DNA of 6,131 nt from RGIG6165 sp045538835 (lineage in GTDB: Bacteria > Bacillota > Clostridia > Oscillospirales > Feifaniaceae), in contig JAZQEF010000019.1 in the NCBI GenBank assembly GCA_045538835.1, positions 1-6,131 of the forward strand, in the 5' to 3' direction. Made by a program: the position numbers and the translations under genes. The first letter of the stretch is position 1; each line of letters opens with the position of its first letter. The notes below the pieces were generated by a model, which made no database searches, was not told where the DNA came from, and saw nothing but the letters and a program-made list of their open reading frames with translations. Positions 4,212-6,131 of the stretch are shown here, one piece after another.

Positions 4212-5807
4212 ATGAAAATAAGAGACATTGAGGCTTGGGACCTTTATACCCAGATTAAAAATCAGCATGAACAGACAGGTCTGTTCAGTATGACAGACCG
4301 CTGTCACAACTTCTATGTAGGCGACCAGTGGCGCGGCTGTGAGACGGGCGGCGAGAAACTGCCGATACTCAACATCATCAAACCCATTGTTGACCACAAG
4401 GTGGCAACGGTAGCGCAGAACAAGTTATCCATTGCGATAAATCCGCTGAATGTCGGCGAAGATTACCAGAGCGCACAGATGATATGCTCCAAACTTACCG
4501 AGCATATGGCTCAGATGTGGGAACAGCACAAGATGGACAGAATGCTCTGGGATGTCTGCCGCAATGCAGCAGTTACGGGTGACAGTTACATGCTCTTTTA
4601 CGACGGCAAGGGCAGCGGTCAGATTCTCGACCGCACACAGATATATCTTGCTGACGAGCAGAACAGATATCTGCAGGAGCAGAAATACATAATAATCAAG
4701 GAACGCCGCTTTGTGGATGACGTTAAGCGCATCGCAAAGGCAAACGGCATAGACGCATCTTTCGTGACGGCGGATTCCGACCTCGAGGACGAACTCGGCG
4801 ACACAAAAGAGGTGAAAGGAGATTTCGGAAAGGTCTCATGTGTGCTCATGCTCTGGCGTGATGAGGACGGCTTTATCCATCGCTGCCGTGCATGCAAACT
4901 CTGCGTGTTTGAGCCCGACTCAAATACGGGACTGTCTCTCTATCCGATTGCTTCATTTATATGGAATGAGAGAAAGGGCTCGGCAAGAGGTATCGGCGAG
5001 GTTGAGCCAATCATCGCAAATCAGATAGAGATAAACAAGCAGAATGCACGCATGATAATGGCATCAAAACTCGCAAGTTATCCCAAGATAGCGTATCGCA
5101 GGGGTGCGATAACAAATCCTGCCCAGCTTGAGAGTGTGGGCGGCGCAATTGAGGTAGACGATGTGAGCGTATCGGCACTCTCGGATATGGTGACATATCT
5201 GTATCCGGCATCGATGTCCTCCGATGTGCTCAACATCTGGTCGAATCTCTATCAGCGCACCAAAGACCTCGCTGGCGCTTCGGACGCGGCACTCGGTATG
5301 GTAGATCCGTCCAAAGCATCGGGTGCGGCGATTATTGCGGTAAAGTCTCAGGCGGCGCTTCCCTTAAGCAGTCAGATGGCAGGCTTTAAACAGTTTGTTG
5401 AGGACGTCGCTCACATCTGGTGGGACCAGTGGCTTGCCTTTAATCCTCAGGGCATGATTATAACTGTCAACAATGACGGCGCGCCCCGCGAGGAAATCGT
5501 GACCGCTGATACCATGAGGGCGCTCCGCATAAAAACAAGGGTTGACGCTACTCCCGACACTCCGTTTGACAAATATGCTCAGGAGCAGAGCGTTGAGCGC
5601 GCACTTACTTCGGGTATGATTACCTTTGAGGAATACGTGCAGACTCTTGACGGCAACAGTATCGCGCCCAAGGCGAAGTTTGAAAGCGTACTGGCAAGGC
5701 GTGCGGAGATTGCCGCACAGCAGGCGGCGCAGGCACAGGCAATGCAGGCACAGACGGCTCAGATGCCGCAGATGCAGCAGGAGACAGGGCTCCCGTTGCA
5801 AGGCTAA
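4212..5807 (+). CDS. Phage portal protein
   Basis: This 531-residue protein would form the dodecameric ring at the phage head vertex through which DNA enters and leaves and to which terminase docks. The N-terminal part has FYVGDQW (34-40), LPILNIIKPIVDHKVATVAQNK and INPLN, the opening found in P22-like and SPP1 gp6-like portals. The middle has NEIN-like QIEINKQNARMIMASK and a GASDAALGMVDPSKASGAAI segment typical of the clip/wing region. The last 45 or so residues are rich in Ala, Gln and Met, like the low-complexity C-termini of portals. The length is normal and no lesion is seen. AAAAAGGAG at 4196-4204 precedes ATG 4212 by 7 nt. It is noticeably richer in GC than the barnase-barstar genes before it, so the two parts likely have different histories. 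The subfamily (P22 against gp6 type) is not certain. Confidence 0.9.
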   Translation: MKIRDIEAWDLYTQIKNQHEQTGLFSMTDRCHNFYVGDQWRGCETGGEKLPILNIIKPIVDHKVATVAQNKLSIAINPLNVGEDYQSAQMICSKLTEHMAQMWEQHKMDRMLWDVCRNAAVTGDSYMLFYDGKGSGQILDRTQIYLADEQNRYLQEQKYIIIKERRFVDDVKRIAKANGIDASFVTADSDLEDELGDTKEVKGDFGKVSCVLMLWRDEDGFIHRCRACKLCVFEPDSNTGLSLYPIASFIWNERKGSARGIGEVEPIIANQIEINKQNARMIMASKLASYPKIAYRRGAITNPAQLESVGGAIEVDDVSVSALSDMVTYLYPASMSSDVLNIWSNLYQRTKDLAGASDAALGMVDPSKASGAAIIAVKSQAALPLSSQMAGFKQFVEDVAHIWWDQWLAFNPQGMIITVNNDGAPREEIVTADTMRALRIKTRVDATPDTPFDKYAQEQSVERALTSGMITFEEYVQTLDGNSIAPKAKFESVLARRAEIAAQQAAQAQAMQAQTAQMPQMQQETGLPLQG

Positions 5808-5853
5808 TGAAATGCGTTGTGGTGGGATAAGGAGGAGCAAGGTAGCAGGTGGA

Positions 5854-5872
5854 ATTTTGCGGTCAGCAAAAT
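5854..5872. other. Small hairpin in the spacer after portal
   Basis: ATTTTGC-ggtca-GCAAAAT forms a 7-bp stem. The spacer 5808-5966 also has an AGGAGG-like stretch at 5830-5835 with no credible gene behind it, and the second repeat copy. No T-run follows, so a terminator role is weak. Confidence 0.35.
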
Positions 5873-5898
5873 GGAACTAAGCGGACTTTGCGACGACA

Positions 5899-5957
5899 CA
5901 ATTCGGAATTATGGAATAAACTTCAAAGAAGTTTTATTATTTTAAGATAAAAAACAG
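5899..5957 (+). repeat. Interspersed repeat, copy B
   Basis: This is the second copy of the 59-bp element at 2611-2669, with two substitutions (G to T in the left arm of the internal hairpin, C to T in the right arm). Both changes fall at the ends of the stem, leaving AAACTTC-aaa-GAAGTTT intact. It ends 9 nt before the start of the next gene and so forms most of that gene's leader. Confidence 0.85.
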
Positions 5958-5966
5958 GGGAAAGAA

Positions 5967-6131
5967 ATGGATTACAGAAACAAATTGAAAAATGAGATGA
6001 ATGAGATTCTTCACGGGGATACCGATTCGGTTGCAAGAAAGCATATCGGTGTAGTTGCAGACAGCCTCAGCAAAAAAGAAAAGGAAGAAAGACTGGCAAA
6101 AGTGTATGCAGAGTTGCAAAGAGGGTATGAC
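5967..6131 (+). CDS. Start of a phage-type gene, cut by the window end
   Basis: ATG 5967 opens a frame with no stop up to the window edge, giving 55 residues. AGGGGAAAG at 5956-5964 serves as the ribosome binding site. The protein is highly charged and probably helical (MDYRNKLKNEMNEILHGD, then SLSKKEKEERLAKVYAEL), with no membrane segment. Directly after a portal gene, head genomes usually carry a scaffold, protease, minor-head or small accessory gene. The Lys/Glu-rich helical start would suit an accessory or scaffold protein, but no family can be named from this piece. Confidence 0.75.
   Translation, partial: MDYRNKLKNEMNEILHGDTDSVARKHIGVVADSLSKKEKEERLAKVYAELQRGYD

Noticed and set aside
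5364..5840. 158-codon open frame on the - strand
   Set aside because: It is antisense to the portal gene, has a Leu/Arg/His-rich shadow composition and no ribosome binding site. The portal frame is clearly the coding one.
5626..5880. 84-codon Arg-rich + strand frame after portal
   Set aside because: Shadow of the portal's Gln/Ala-rich end, extended into the spacer; no start signal.
2611..5957. Repeats as a CRISPR array
   Set aside because: Only two full copies, 3.3 kb apart, with no regular spacers.

Overview
The window looks like part of a prophage, or a prophage-derived island, in a low-to-moderate GC Firmicute, most likely a gut-type Clostridia. This is inferred from strong AGGAGG-type ribosome binding sites, the barnase/barstar families, a Firmicute-style phage portal and AT-rich gene style; no 16S or other marker is present. 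Every gene I can support is on the + strand.

Left part (1-2579): debris and cassettes that look like pieces of a polymorphic-toxin locus. A CDS tail (1-117) is followed by a broken ORF spread over two frames with an internal stop (118-671), then an intact HAD-family hydrolase (674-1321). Eighteen bases later comes the 5'-truncated end of a lysozyme/transglycosylase-like domain (about 1342-1737). Its stop overlaps, as ATGA, the start of a lipoprotein gene (1734-2579). A lipoprotein coupled to a cell-wall-hydrolase fragment is the arrangement expected of a surface-acting toxin and its immunity protein. The lipoprotein gene ends inside a strong hairpin. Next comes an interspersed repeat (2611-2669), whose second copy lies at 5899-5957.

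Middle (2742-4120): a one-helix small phage-type membrane protein overlaps (ATGA) a 169-residue protein. That protein joins the C-terminal Cys/His motif of a MuF/minor-head protein to a complete barnase-type ribonuclease with all catalytic residues present. Two barstar genes follow. They lie in a 355-bp tandem duplication bounded by the 6-mer TTATTG. The outer thirds of the copies are identical at the DNA level, while the central third, which carries the barnase-binding helix, differs at about 36% of positions. A long hairpin closes the cassette (4135-4169).

Right part (4212-6131): a complete phage portal protein, visibly richer in GC than the cassette before it, then a repeat-bearing spacer and the start of a further phage-type gene cut by the window end (5967 onward).

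Together, the window reads as a phage head-gene region used as a landing site for toxin/immunity cassettes: one complete RNase-inhibitor module, one eroded cell-wall-toxin/lipoprotein module and one decayed module next to a HAD gene. The barnase-barstar identification and the portal are solid. The common polymorphic-toxin reading of the left part is inference.
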